The notes under the pieces: generated by a model
The model's input: the letters and a program-made list of their open reading frames with translations, nothing else
Databases searched by the model: none
What the model was told of the DNA's origin: nothing
Translations under genes and position numbers: made by a program
Shown: piece by piece, positions 7,012 through 14,052 of the stretch
How the letters are laid out: each line of letters begins with the position of its first letter
How positions within the stretch are numbered: the first letter of the stretch is position 1
NCBI GenBank assembly: GCA_012839665.1
Contig: DUMX01000036.1
Coordinates: 1 to 14,298 of the forward strand
Reading direction: 5' to 3'
DNA from: Gelria sp.
GTDB taxonomy: Bacteria > Bacillota > Syntrophomonadia > Syntrophomonadales > Syntrophomonadaceae
DNA: 14,298 bases

Positions 7012-7041
7012 ATTATAAATGTAAATTAAGTATAATTTCCA
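7012..7041 (-). promoter_or_regulatory. Tentative promoter region for radA-disA
   Basis: The minus strand has TGGAAA (7036-7041), an 18-base spacer and TATAAT (7012-7017). The resulting transcript would start only about 12 nt before the radA ATG, which is very short. TATACT at 7029-7034 is an alternative -10 with a more normal leader but a poor -35. One promoter is expected in this AT-rich gap because a terminator lies upstream; the exact hexamers are uncertain. Confidence 0.25.
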
Positions 7042-7077
7042 GTAAATTTCATTTAATTTGTTTAAACCCAGGGAATA

Positions 7078-7086
7078 TGTGGATAA
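7078..7086 (-). promoter_or_regulatory. Single perfect DnaA box sequence
   Basis: The minus strand reads TTATCCACA, the exact high-affinity DnaA box. It is intergenic, just after the clpC terminator and upstream of radA. I saw no second box nearby, so this is not an origin. It may be chance or a single regulatory or titration site. Confidence 0.25.
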
Positions 7087-7098
7087 ATCTATTTTTTT

Positions 7099-7129
7099 AA
7101 AAAAAGGAGGCCAATTAAGGCCTCCTTTT
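7099..7129 (-). terminator. Intrinsic terminator after clpC
   Basis: On the minus strand AAAAGGAGGCC pairs with GGCCTCCTTTT across a 6-nt loop, giving an 11-bp stem (7102-7112 with 7119-7129) followed by a T-run over 7099-7105. It begins 14 bases after the clpC stop codon and ends the heat-shock operon. Confidence 0.88.
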
Positions 7130-7142
7130 GGTTAGGATGCTT

Positions 7143-9620
7143 TTAGCCTTTTCTTACTACAATTTTACCATCCAAAGCATCAATCAGAATTTTGTCACCT
7201 GGTTCAACTGTCTTTTTCAGTATCTCCTCAGATATCTGGTCTTCGACCAATTTCTGTATAGCCCGCTTTAAAGGACGGGCACCATATGCCGGTTCATATC
7301 CTTCTTTCATAATAATTTCTCGGGCAGCAGCGTTTATTTCCATAGAATAGCCGTTTTCCTCCACCCTTTTGGTTAAATCCCGTAAAAGTATATCAATTAT
7401 CTGTTTCAGTTCATTTTCATCAAGGTTGGAGAATACAATAATTTCGTCGATACGGTTCATTAATTCAGGTCGGAAGGTATGCTTGAGTTGTTCCATGACC
7501 CGTTCTTTCATGCGACTATAGTTTTCGGCTTCATCTATTGCACTGGTGAAACCGACTTTTTTAGTAGCGTTTAAGTCCTGGGCTCCAACATTGGAGGTCA
7601 TGATTATTATACTATTGCGAAAATCTACCGTACGTCCCTGCCCATCAGTTAAACGACCGTCCTCCAATATCTGCAGCAAAATGTTAAATACATCTGGATG
7701 GGCTTTTTCTATCTCGTCCAATAGAATTACCGAATACGGCTTTCTCCTCACCTGTTCAGTTAGCTGACCTCCCTCATCGTAACCTACATAACCGGGCGGA
7801 GAGCCTATCATACGAGAAACCGCATGTTTTTCCATATACTCAGACATATCCAACCGCAACAGGGCATCCTCACTACCAAACATAGCTTCCGCCAGAGCTC
7901 GGGCCAGTTCAGTTTTACCTACCCCGGTGGGACCCAAAAATACAAAGGACCCTATCGGCCTTTGCGGGTTTTTCAACCCAGCACGAGCCCGCCTTACTGC
8001 GCGGGAAACTGCCTCCACCGCTTCTTCCTGGCCAACTACCCGCTGATGCAAAATTTCTTCCAGGTTTACCAGACGTTCGCTCTCCTCAGCCGCCAACTTA
8101 CTTACCGGTACTCCGGTCCAACTAGCCACTATTTCGGCTATTTCTTCTTCACCTACTGAGCCTCCCTGCAAGGTACGCTTACTGGTCCATTCCTTGCGCT
8201 CATTTTCTATTTCCCGGCATAATTTTTGCTCCTGGTCCCGTAAATAAGCAGCTTTTTCATACTCTTGAGCATTAATAGCTTCTTCCTTTTCTTTTATTAG
8301 TTCTTCCAGATGACTTTCCTTTTCTTTAATTTCCTCGGGCAAGACATAATTGGCCAGTCGTACCCGCGAGGAAGCTTCATCAATTAAATCAATAGCCTTA
8401 TCCGGTAAGAAGCGGTCACTTATATAGCGAACCGAAAGTTTAACTGCAGCTGTGATAGCTTCATCTTTAATTTTTACACCATGATGGGCTTCGTACCGGT
8501 CCCGTAAACCTTTGAGTATTTCTATACTTTCTTCTTCACCAGGTTCATCTACCACTATAGGCTGAAACCGCCTTTCCAGGGCAGCATCTTTTTCAATATG
8601 CTTACGGTACTCATCTAAAGTGGTAGCTCCTACGCACTGAAATTCACCTCGGGCCAGGGAAGGTTTAAGAATGTTAGCCGCATCAATAGCTCCTTCAGCC
8701 GCACCTGCTCCTACTATGGTATGAAGCTCATCAATGAAAATAACTACATCTCCAGCAGATTTAATTTCATTTAATATCTTGGTTAAACGGTCCTCAAATT
8801 CTCCCCGGTATTTAGTTCCCGCCACCATAGTAGATAAATCTAGAGCCACCACTCGTTTATCGTTTAATATTTCCGGTACCTGGTTATCTTTTATCCTCTG
8901 CGCCAATCCTTCAGCAATAGCAGTTTTACCTACACCAGGGTCACCGATTAAAACCGGATTGTTTTTAGTTCGACGAGATAAAATTTGTATTACCCGCTCT
9001 ATTTCTTTTTCCCGGCCAATTACCGGATCTAATCTTTCCTCAGCTGCATCCTGGGTTAAATCACGGCTAAAGGCATCCAGGGTAGGAGTTTTACTGCGAA
9101 CTTTCTTTTTAATCTGGGTTACCCCCATCGCTCCCGGTTGCTCCTGGTACGGATTAACGTTATAACCGGCGGATACATCTCCACCTAACAACAACATAAC
9201 CTGCTCTCGCACTTGGTCCAGACCTACTCCCATAGATATCAATACCTGGCCGGCAACCCCTTCTTCCTCCCTGATTAAGGCTAAAAGCAAATGTTCAGTA
9301 CCTACATAATTAACTCTCTGTAAACGGGCTTCGTCAAAAGCCAGGTTAAATATTTTCTTAGCTCTAGGAGTGATAGGTAAATCTCCGGCAGCCCTTTCAG
9401 CATTTATAGTGCCTGCTCCTATCAAGCGGGTAATTTCCTCTCGTACTTTTTGTAAATCAACACCTATATTTAACAGAGCCCGAGCTCCTACTCCTTCACC
9501 TTCTTTAAGCAACCCCAGGAGTATATGTTCAGTGCCAATAGCCGGGTGATTTAGTTGTCTGGCTTCTTCCTGGGCGTGAATAACAGCATTCCTGGCCCTC
9601 TGCGTAAATCTTCTAAACAT
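7143..9620 (-). CDS. clpC: ATP-dependent Clp protease ATP-binding subunit ClpC
   Basis: ClpC is the hexameric AAA+ unfoldase that feeds proteins, including arginine-phosphorylated ones, to the ClpP protease. The 825 residues fit the family. The N-domain has two Clp_N repeats with GTEH at 29-32 and 107-110; the glutamates E31 and E109 match the phospho-arginine pockets known in Bacillus ClpC. AAA1 has Walker A GDPGVGKT (226-233) and Walker B VIFIDELH (293-300). A UVR motif in the middle domain is at about 445-465. AAA2 has GPTGVGKT (563-570) and VILLDEIE (631-638). VGF at 689-691 is the ClpP-docking loop, so ClpP partnership is expected. The ATG has AGGAGGAG upstream. It is the last gene of the ctsR operon. 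Confidence 0.98.
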   Translation of the reverse strand: MFRRFTQRARNAVIHAQEEARQLNHPAIGTEHILLGLLKEGEGVGARALLNIGVDLQKVREEITRLIGAGTINAERAAGDLPITPRAKKIFNLAFDEARLQRVNYVGTEHLLLALIREEEGVAGQVLISMGVGLDQVREQVMLLLGGDVSAGYNVNPYQEQPGAMGVTQIKKKVRSKTPTLDAFSRDLTQDAAEERLDPVIGREKEIERVIQILSRRTKNNPVLIGDPGVGKTAIAEGLAQRIKDNQVPEILNDKRVVALDLSTMVAGTKYRGEFEDRLTKILNEIKSAGDVVIFIDELHTIVGAGAAEGAIDAANILKPSLARGEFQCVGATTLDEYRKHIEKDAALERRFQPIVVDEPGEEESIEILKGLRDRYEAHHGVKIKDEAITAAVKLSVRYISDRFLPDKAIDLIDEASSRVRLANYVLPEEIKEKESHLEELIKEKEEAINAQEYEKAAYLRDQEQKLCREIENERKEWTSKRTLQGGSVGEEEIAEIVASWTGVPVSKLAAEESERLVNLEEILHQRVVGQEEAVEAVSRAVRRARAGLKNPQRPIGSFVFLGPTGVGKTELARALAEAMFGSEDALLRLDMSEYMEKHAVSRMIGSPPGYVGYDEGGQLTEQVRRKPYSVILLDEIEKAHPDVFNILLQILEDGRLTDGQGRTVDFRNSIIIMTSNVGAQDLNATKKVGFTSAIDEAENYSRMKERVMEQLKHTFRPELMNRIDEIIVFSNLDENELKQIIDILLRDLTKRVEENGYSMEINAAAREIIMKEGYEPAYGARPLKRAIQKLVEDQISEEILKKTVEPGDKILIDALDGKIVVRKG

Positions 9621-9639
9621 ACATATCTCCTCCTATCCA

Positions 9640-9666
9640 TAATTCTCAATTCTTAATTCTTAATTA
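9640..9666. repeat. AATTCTT heptad repeat at the mcsB-clpC junction
   Basis: The plus strand reads AATTCTC, AATTCTT, AATTCTT, AATTA in direct tandem (9641-9665), ending inside the mcsB stop codon. It fills most of the 43-nt gap before the clpC ribosome binding site. It matches the left arm of the repeat near disA in 18 of 19 bases. Confidence 0.55.
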
Positions 9667-10737
9667 CCCTCTGGTTATAGCTAATCTTTCCTGGATAACC
9701 TCAGCCCGTTTGACATCCCGATGAAAAGCATCCATTTCTTTACCCGTTTTTTTCTGTAAATGGGCAGGTCTGATAGCTACCACCAGTTCATTAAGGGCAT
9801 ATGGCTTTATTTTTGCCAGTATACCCATATCTACTCCCAGTCGGACATCAGATAAAAGCGACATAGCCTCATTGGAATTAAGTACCCGAGCACTGCTAAG
9901 AATTCCATAAGCCCTTCCTACTCGGTCCTCCAGTTGGTATTTCATCTCTTCCGCCAATTTTTCCCTTATCAGGCGCTCCTGCTCCACCACCTGGGTAGTT
10001 ATAGTATTCAGATTATTTATAATATCCTCTTCACTTTGCCCCATAGTTATCTGATTAGATAACTGAAAAAAGTTCCCCACCATTTCAGTACCTTCTCCAT
10101 ATATGCCACGAACGGCCATTCCTAACTGGCCAATATTATGAAAAATATGGTTAGTTTGACCACTAAAGACTATGGCCGGAAGATGGAGCATTACTGAAGC
10201 ACGCATCCCGGTACCAACATTAGTGGGACAAGAAGTTAGGTATCCCCTGGTATCATCAAAAGCAAAGTTTAAGTTTTTTTCCAGGTCATCATCTATTTTT
10301 TGAGCCCGGCGATAGCATTCTTCCAGTTGCAAACCAGGTAGAAAACATTGAATACGTAAATGGTCTTCTTCATTTATCATTATTACCAGAGAACCATCCG
10401 CATTAGCCAATACACCCCGAAAACTTTCATCTGATTCTGCATGATTGGGGCTAATCAGATGTTTTTCCACCAGCATTTGTCGTTCCAGAGATGTTAGCTG
10501 GTCAAAGGTAAAAAGGTCCATTTCCTTGAGATCTTTATTATCACTTTTCTTCCAGGCACTTTGTAGCTCCTGTAAACACTTCTTTCCTCTTTCCTGATTC
10601 AGCAGGTGCGGAAAAGGAATTAAGTCCAGGTTTCTGGCCAAACGTATGCGACTACTCACTACTATATCGGTTTCAGGCCCTTCATCGGCGGCCATCCAGC
10701 GGACAAAATTGCTGTTTAATAAATTGTCAGCTTTCAT
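9664..10737 (-). CDS. mcsB: Protein-arginine kinase McsB
   Basis: McsB phosphorylates arginine side chains of proteins. This inactivates CtsR and marks other targets for ClpC-ClpP. The 357 residues are close to the usual 350-363, and the fold is that of phosphagen kinases. VVSSRIRLARNL (26-37) and NEEDHLRIQ (122-130) are nucleotide/substrate-site segments. SCPTNVGTGMRAS (169-181) holds the conserved active-site cysteine C170. RDVKRA at 340-345 is the RDxxRA motif that forms the allosteric phospho-arginine site in characterised McsB. The N-terminal substrate domain of true creatine/arginine kinases is reduced, as in the family. The ATG has GGGGGAAGG upstream and lies 11 nt after mcsA. The gene ends in an AATTCTT-type repeat that overlaps its stop codon. 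Confidence 0.97.
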   Translation of the reverse strand: MKADNLLNSNFVRWMAADEGPETDIVVSSRIRLARNLDLIPFPHLLNQERGKKCLQELQSAWKKSDNKDLKEMDLFTFDQLTSLERQMLVEKHLISPNHAESDESFRGVLANADGSLVIMINEEDHLRIQCFLPGLQLEECYRRAQKIDDDLEKNLNFAFDDTRGYLTSCPTNVGTGMRASVMLHLPAIVFSGQTNHIFHNIGQLGMAVRGIYGEGTEMVGNFFQLSNQITMGQSEEDIINNLNTITTQVVEQERLIREKLAEEMKYQLEDRVGRAYGILSSARVLNSNEAMSLLSDVRLGVDMGILAKIKPYALNELVVAIRPAHLQKKTGKEMDAFHRDVKRAEVIQERLAITRG

Positions 10738-10748
10738 ATACCTTCCCC

Positions 10749-11258
10749 CTAATCTAGTTGTTTTTCGGTTTCTTTAATCTCATCTCTAATTTCTGCTGCC
10801 TTTTCATAATCCTCAACTGCTATAGCCTTTTGTAATTGATATTTTAACCCCTCAATTTTCTTCTTAACCATAACTTTTTCGCCTCCTCGAGCCGGTATTT
10901 TACCAACATGACGACTATCACCGTGTACCCTGCGCAGGGTTGGCTCCAGCTCTCTTTCAAAGGCGGTATAACATCTTGAACAACCTAAACGGCCGGTGTT
11001 ACTTATATCACCTAATTTCATCCCACAGTTGGGGCATGCGGTAGTCGAAGACAAGGATTTCATATCCTGCAAATTATAATTGCTGACAAAAAAACTACCT
11101 AGTAAATTAGGAAGAGACAACTGCTTGGCGACATCAAATATAATGCCTCCTTTTTGCACATAACACTGCTGACATAAATGGGTTTCAACCATTTTACCAT
11201 TATAAACCTGGGTAAAATGAACAGTTGCTGGCCTTTTTTTGCACTCGTCACAGTTCAA
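10749..11258 (-). CDS. mcsA: McsA, zinc-finger activator of McsB
   Basis: McsA binds and activates the arginine kinase McsB and takes part in CtsR control and metal/redox stress sensing. The 169 residues contain C3, C6, C29 and C32 as a first zinc site and C75, C78, C93 and C96 as a second. A C-terminal UVR motif (about 133-169, with VEDYEKAAEIRDEIK) resembles the one in ClpC. All eight cysteines are present. The start is TTG at 11258, because the first CxxC motif begins at the third codon and a GGGGGG ribosome binding site lies 6 nt upstream. It follows ctsR by 15 nt in the same operon. Confidence 0.95.
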   Translation of the reverse strand: MNCDECKKRPATVHFTQVYNGKMVETHLCQQCYVQKGGIIFDVAKQLSLPNLLGSFFVSNYNLQDMKSLSSTTACPNCGMKLGDISNTGRLGCSRCYTAFERELEPTLRRVHGDSRHVGKIPARGGEKVMVKKKIEGLKYQLQKAIAVEDYEKAAEIRDEIKETEKQLD

Positions 11259-11264
11259 ATTTAT

Positions 11265-11270
11265 CCCCCC
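11265..11270 (-). promoter_or_regulatory. G-run ribosome binding site of mcsA
   Basis: GGGGGG on the minus strand, 6 nt before the TTG start. It sits in the 15-nt gap after the ctsR stop codon and decides the mcsA start. Confidence 0.6.
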
Positions 11271-11273
11271 TAT

Positions 11274-11699
11274 TTAATCTAAATTCACATAATCAAGCAC
11301 AACTTTTCTAAACTGTTTATATAGTCGCCTTCTATATTCCGGTGGTATATCCTTAAAACTATAGCTAATAAGATGCTTAAGCAAATCACTTTGACTGGTA
11401 GTAAGTGCATCATCCTGTAAAAGTTCATCGATAAATGCTACCAGTTCTTTTCGACTGGCACCGCCATTCTCCAGATGGTACCTGCGAATACGGACAAAAC
11501 CTTTACCTCCCCGGCGGCTTTCTGTATAGTAACCTTCCGCTTCGGTAAACCTGGTACTGATGACATAGGTTACCTGGGAAGGTACACAGCTAAAGGTTTC
11601 TGCTAGTTCCGACCTCTGAATCTCTATCTGCTTATCATCACTGCGTTCAATTAATACTTTAAGATACTGTTCAATTTTGTCAGCAAGGCTCCGTTTCAT
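11274..11699 (-). CDS. ctsR: CtsR, repressor of class III heat-shock genes
   Basis: CtsR is a dimeric winged-helix repressor that binds tandem GGTCAAA-type heptads in front of clp genes and lets go on heating or after McsB action. The 141 residues are a little shorter than Bacillus CtsR (154). The DNA-binding part is residues 1-75, with the helix-turn-helix around RSELAETFSCVPSQVTYVIS (29-48), the conserved TRFT (49-52) and the wing RRGGKGFVRI (62-71). The C-terminal four-helix part is at about 80-141. The wing loop normally reads RGGGG; here the third glycine is lysine (K66). The ATG at 11699 has AGGAG 7 nt upstream. Two matching operator boxes precede it, so self-repression is expected. Confidence 0.95.
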   Translation of the reverse strand: MKRSLADKIEQYLKVLIERSDDKQIEIQRSELAETFSCVPSQVTYVISTRFTEAEGYYTESRRGGKGFVRIRRYHLENGGASRKELVAFIDELLQDDALTTSQSDLLKHLISYSFKDIPPEYRRRLYKQFRKVVLDYVNLD

Positions 11700-11721
11700 T
11701 CCTCTTCTCCTCTTCCTTTTC

Positions 11722-11738
11722 TTTGACTATTGTTGACT
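11722..11738 (-). promoter_or_regulatory. CtsR operator, proximal box
   Basis: On the minus strand AGTCAAC-AAT-AGTCAAA is a tandem heptad pair with 3-nt spacing, matching the CtsR consensus [A/G]GTCAAA-NAN-[A/G]GTCAAA except for one final base. It lies 23 nt before the ctsR ATG and about 15 bp downstream of a -10-like TATAGT (11754-11759). Confidence 0.75.
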
Positions 11739-11753
11739 ATCTATTTTCATTTT

Positions 11754-11759
11754 ACTATA
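11754..11759 (-). promoter_or_regulatory. Possible proximal -10 of the ctsR operon
   Basis: TATAGT on the minus strand would place the transcript start near 11747, just before the proximal CtsR box. No convincing -35 is seen, so the assignment is weak. Confidence 0.3.
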
Positions 11760-11791
11760 AAAAACAGAAAGTAGATAGCCTATTTTATTTT

Positions 11792-11808
11792 TTTGACTAA
11801 ATTTAACT
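11792..11808 (-). promoter_or_regulatory. CtsR operator, distal box
   Basis: On the minus strand AGTTAAA-TTT-AGTCAAA again has 7-3-7 heptad spacing. One heptad has T in place of C. A further half-site, AATCAAC, lies at 11816-11822. The box begins about five bases after the transcript start predicted for TATAAT at 11820-11825. Confidence 0.6.
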
Positions 11809-11819
11809 AATCTATGTTG

Positions 11820-11825
11820 ATTATA
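11820..11825 (-). promoter_or_regulatory. Possible distal -10 of the ctsR operon
   Basis: An exact TATAAT on the minus strand, with only poor -35 candidates upstream. It would start a transcript near 11813, in the distal CtsR box region, with a leader of about 114 nt. Confidence 0.35.
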
Positions 11826-11853
11826 TTTTAGCCAACTATATTTATTTCTATGA

Positions 11854-11898
11854 AATAAAACAGACCCCGAACCGAAAAAAATTTGCGATCCGGGGTCT
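11854..11898 (-). terminator. Intrinsic terminator after the FtsA-like gene
   Basis: On the minus strand AGACCCCGGATCG pairs with CGGTTCGGGGTCT, a 13-bp stem with two G-U pairs and an 11-nt loop (11886-11898 with 11862-11874). GTTTTATTT follows. It starts 11 nt after the stop codon and insulates the ctsR operon from the upstream genes. Confidence 0.88.
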
Positions 11899-11909
11899 AT
11901 CTGCTTTAT

Positions 11910-14039
11910 TTATTCCCAGCTCAGTTCAATTTGACTTCCTTCTTTTATGGGAGTAGTAAAACCAGCCGGCTCTCCATCTACTTTGATAAGCAGTTTTGAA
12001 TTTTTTACGGGTTTGATATCCACTACCTTAAATATATCACTTAAAATGGCTCCGCTCTCCTCCCGATTCAGGGTTATCCGGACTCCATCATTAATTTCCT
12101 CATAAAGGCTAGCTGGTTGTCCATCAAATTCAATGCCTGCTCCTTTTCCCGGGAGGCTTATTTCATCACCATTCACTATAACCCTAATGGTAAGGAAATC
12201 ATGCCCGCCCAACAGGTCATTAACAGATGGCCGGAGTGGTTTGCGAATATAATTTAAACTGGCACCAGGTTCAACTAATTGTTTTATATCTGCTTTTGCC
12301 CCGTCTACATACACATCTAGTGGTAACCAATTAACACTCATCTCCCGGCCATCCAGGTAATATTTATAAGTTTTTTCCCGCAGCCAATATTCTTCTACTC
12401 CACTTAACCGTAAAACATCTGAAACGCTATTTACGCTTCTAATTTCTACCCGGCTACGGTCCGGTATGTCCGCATCAAGGTCGAAAGTTTTTCCGTTAAC
12501 GGTTATCACTGGTTGCAAATCATAAGTCTCACCATTGACAGTTACCTGCCCCTTAACAGCAGGTACCAACTCCCTACCTGTTACGGAAGCTTCTTCTCCA
12601 TCTTTTCCTGGTATAAACTCTATATTATCACCATTCTGCAAACTAGTTTCTAGAGATGCTTCCTGCCCATTTACCTTAATCAACGGAGCTGTTCCTAAAC
12701 TACCCTTTATTACCTTAACGTAACCGTTTACTTCAATAGTTTTGCCCATGCCAGGTTTACCATAGATATTACTCAACGACATACCCAAATTTAACAGAGC
12801 AGTACCCACATTAATTTCCCCCAGATTCCAGAGGGCAGTTTCCCTGCCGTTTATTATAACCTTAATAAAGGGTACCGGTGAGTTAATAAAGTAGTTGTAG
12901 GCAATACCCAGAGGGGTAATACCTTGCGGACTGTTGAGAAAACTAGAATCCGTTATAATATAGTCTATATCTTGTACTGTTCTGATACCTACTCGGTTAT
13001 TTGGAATACCGAGATTTTCAGCCAGGCTCGTGTCCAGAAAAGGAGTTAAACTACCTCCGCCAACACATACCACTGCATCGGTAACCTTTTCATTATGAGC
13101 TATGATATGGTTTGCTATCTCGGTGGTCATTTCATCTATCAAGGGTCGTAATTCCTGCTGTACTTCATTACTGGATAAGTGCAGGGAATTACCCAATATA
13201 TCGGATATATCGATATGATCCTGCTCGGTTAGAAGGCGTTTAGCCTTTTCAGCCGTATCAAAGTCCAGCAAGTATTTTGAAACCAGATATTCAGTCAGTT
13301 CATCCCCGGCTAATGGTACCATAGCATAGGCAAATACATTACCCTCCTTGACCAAAGCAATATCAGAGGTACCAGCACCAATATCTACCAATGCCAAATT
13401 CAGTAATCTCATTCCCGGCGGTATAGCAACTGACATAGCCGCGATAGGTTCCAGAGTTAAACTTTTAACCTCCAGGCCTGCCCGATTAAGAGAAGAAAAG
13501 AGACTATCCACCACTACCCGGGGTAGGAAAGTAGCAATGACCTCTACCGCTACTTCATTTGCTATCTGACCTATCAGCTTACCTATTGCCTGACCTTCCA
13601 AGAGATAAGAGACTACGCTATATCCTACACAAAAATAATTACTGTAATCCTTATTGCCGAGTTCTTCCTGTGCCAGCTTAACCTGGGCTTCCTGTACGGC
13701 CTCTATCTCCAGGGCTTTAACTTCTTCGGTCTTTAGCTCATTTAACTGCTGCCGGTGTTTTCGGCAACTTCCTCGGGAAGTTTTCAGAGCACATCCTGCT
13801 GCTGCTACGGCTACCGATTCTAATGTTATTCCCTGACGTTCCTCCAGAGCATTTTTTATCTGGGATATAGTTGCTGCTACAGCTTCTACATCATGTATTT
13901 GCCCATCCAACATCGCCCGGGTAGTATGCTCCAGAATTTCTACATCAATAACCTCGTAGCCAGTATCATTTTCCTCCATTACTAAACCTACAATCTTGCG
14001 GGTTCCAATATCCAGAGCAAAAACCCTTGTATTATCCAC
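11910..14039 (-). CDS. FtsA/PilM-type actin-fold ATPase with C-terminal VNG-repeat region
   Basis: This is a cytoplasmic protein of 709 residues, far longer than FtsA (about 420). Residues 1-385 have the actin/Hsp70 ATPase signature: phosphate-1 ALDIGTRKI (8-16), an FtsA-like SHS2 insert (about 76-172), phosphate-2 LVDIGAGTSDIAL (217-229) and the adenosine motif VCVGGGSLTPF (324-334). Residues 393-709 replace the usual FtsA membrane-targeting tail with about ten [V/I/L/F][N/D]G motifs (at about 396, 436, 456, 501, 514, 562, 578, 622, 638 and 687), several followed by a short hydrophobic strand after a Gly. This suggests small beta-rich modules. No membrane helix is visible. The start is GTG at 14039; AGGAGG 8 nt upstream overlaps the preceding stop codon. 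The exact role (division, pilus or envelope scaffold) is unknown. Confidence 0.85.
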   Translation of the reverse strand: MDNTRVFALDIGTRKIVGLVMEENDTGYEVIDVEILEHTTRAMLDGQIHDVEAVAATISQIKNALEERQGITLESVAVAAAGCALKTSRGSCRKHRQQLNELKTEEVKALEIEAVQEAQVKLAQEELGNKDYSNYFCVGYSVVSYLLEGQAIGKLIGQIANEVAVEVIATFLPRVVVDSLFSSLNRAGLEVKSLTLEPIAAMSVAIPPGMRLLNLALVDIGAGTSDIALVKEGNVFAYAMVPLAGDELTEYLVSKYLLDFDTAEKAKRLLTEQDHIDISDILGNSLHLSSNEVQQELRPLIDEMTTEIANHIIAHNEKVTDAVVCVGGGSLTPFLDTSLAENLGIPNNRVGIRTVQDIDYIITDSSFLNSPQGITPLGIAYNYFINSPVPFIKVIINGRETALWNLGEINVGTALLNLGMSLSNIYGKPGMGKTIEVNGYVKVIKGSLGTAPLIKVNGQEASLETSLQNGDNIEFIPGKDGEEASVTGRELVPAVKGQVTVNGETYDLQPVITVNGKTFDLDADIPDRSRVEIRSVNSVSDVLRLSGVEEYWLREKTYKYYLDGREMSVNWLPLDVYVDGAKADIKQLVEPGASLNYIRKPLRPSVNDLLGGHDFLTIRVIVNGDEISLPGKGAGIEFDGQPASLYEEINDGVRITLNREESGAILSDIFKVVDIKPVKNSKLLIKVDGEPAGFTTPIKEGSQIELSWE

Positions 14040-14052
14040 CCTTCAATCCTCC

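Noticed and set aside
7078..7129. Replication origin near the DnaA box
   Set aside because: There is a single box, no cluster, and no dnaA, dnaN or recF nearby.
8734..9165. Plus-strand 143-codon open frame opposite clpC
   Set aside because: It is antisense to the highly conserved AAA1 domain of clpC, has no recognisable protein features and no ribosome binding site that I could support.
11700..11909. CIRCE element or other heat-shock operator upstream of ctsR
   Set aside because: No TTAGCACTC/GAGTGCTAA inverted repeat is present; the only operator-like sequences are the CtsR heptads.
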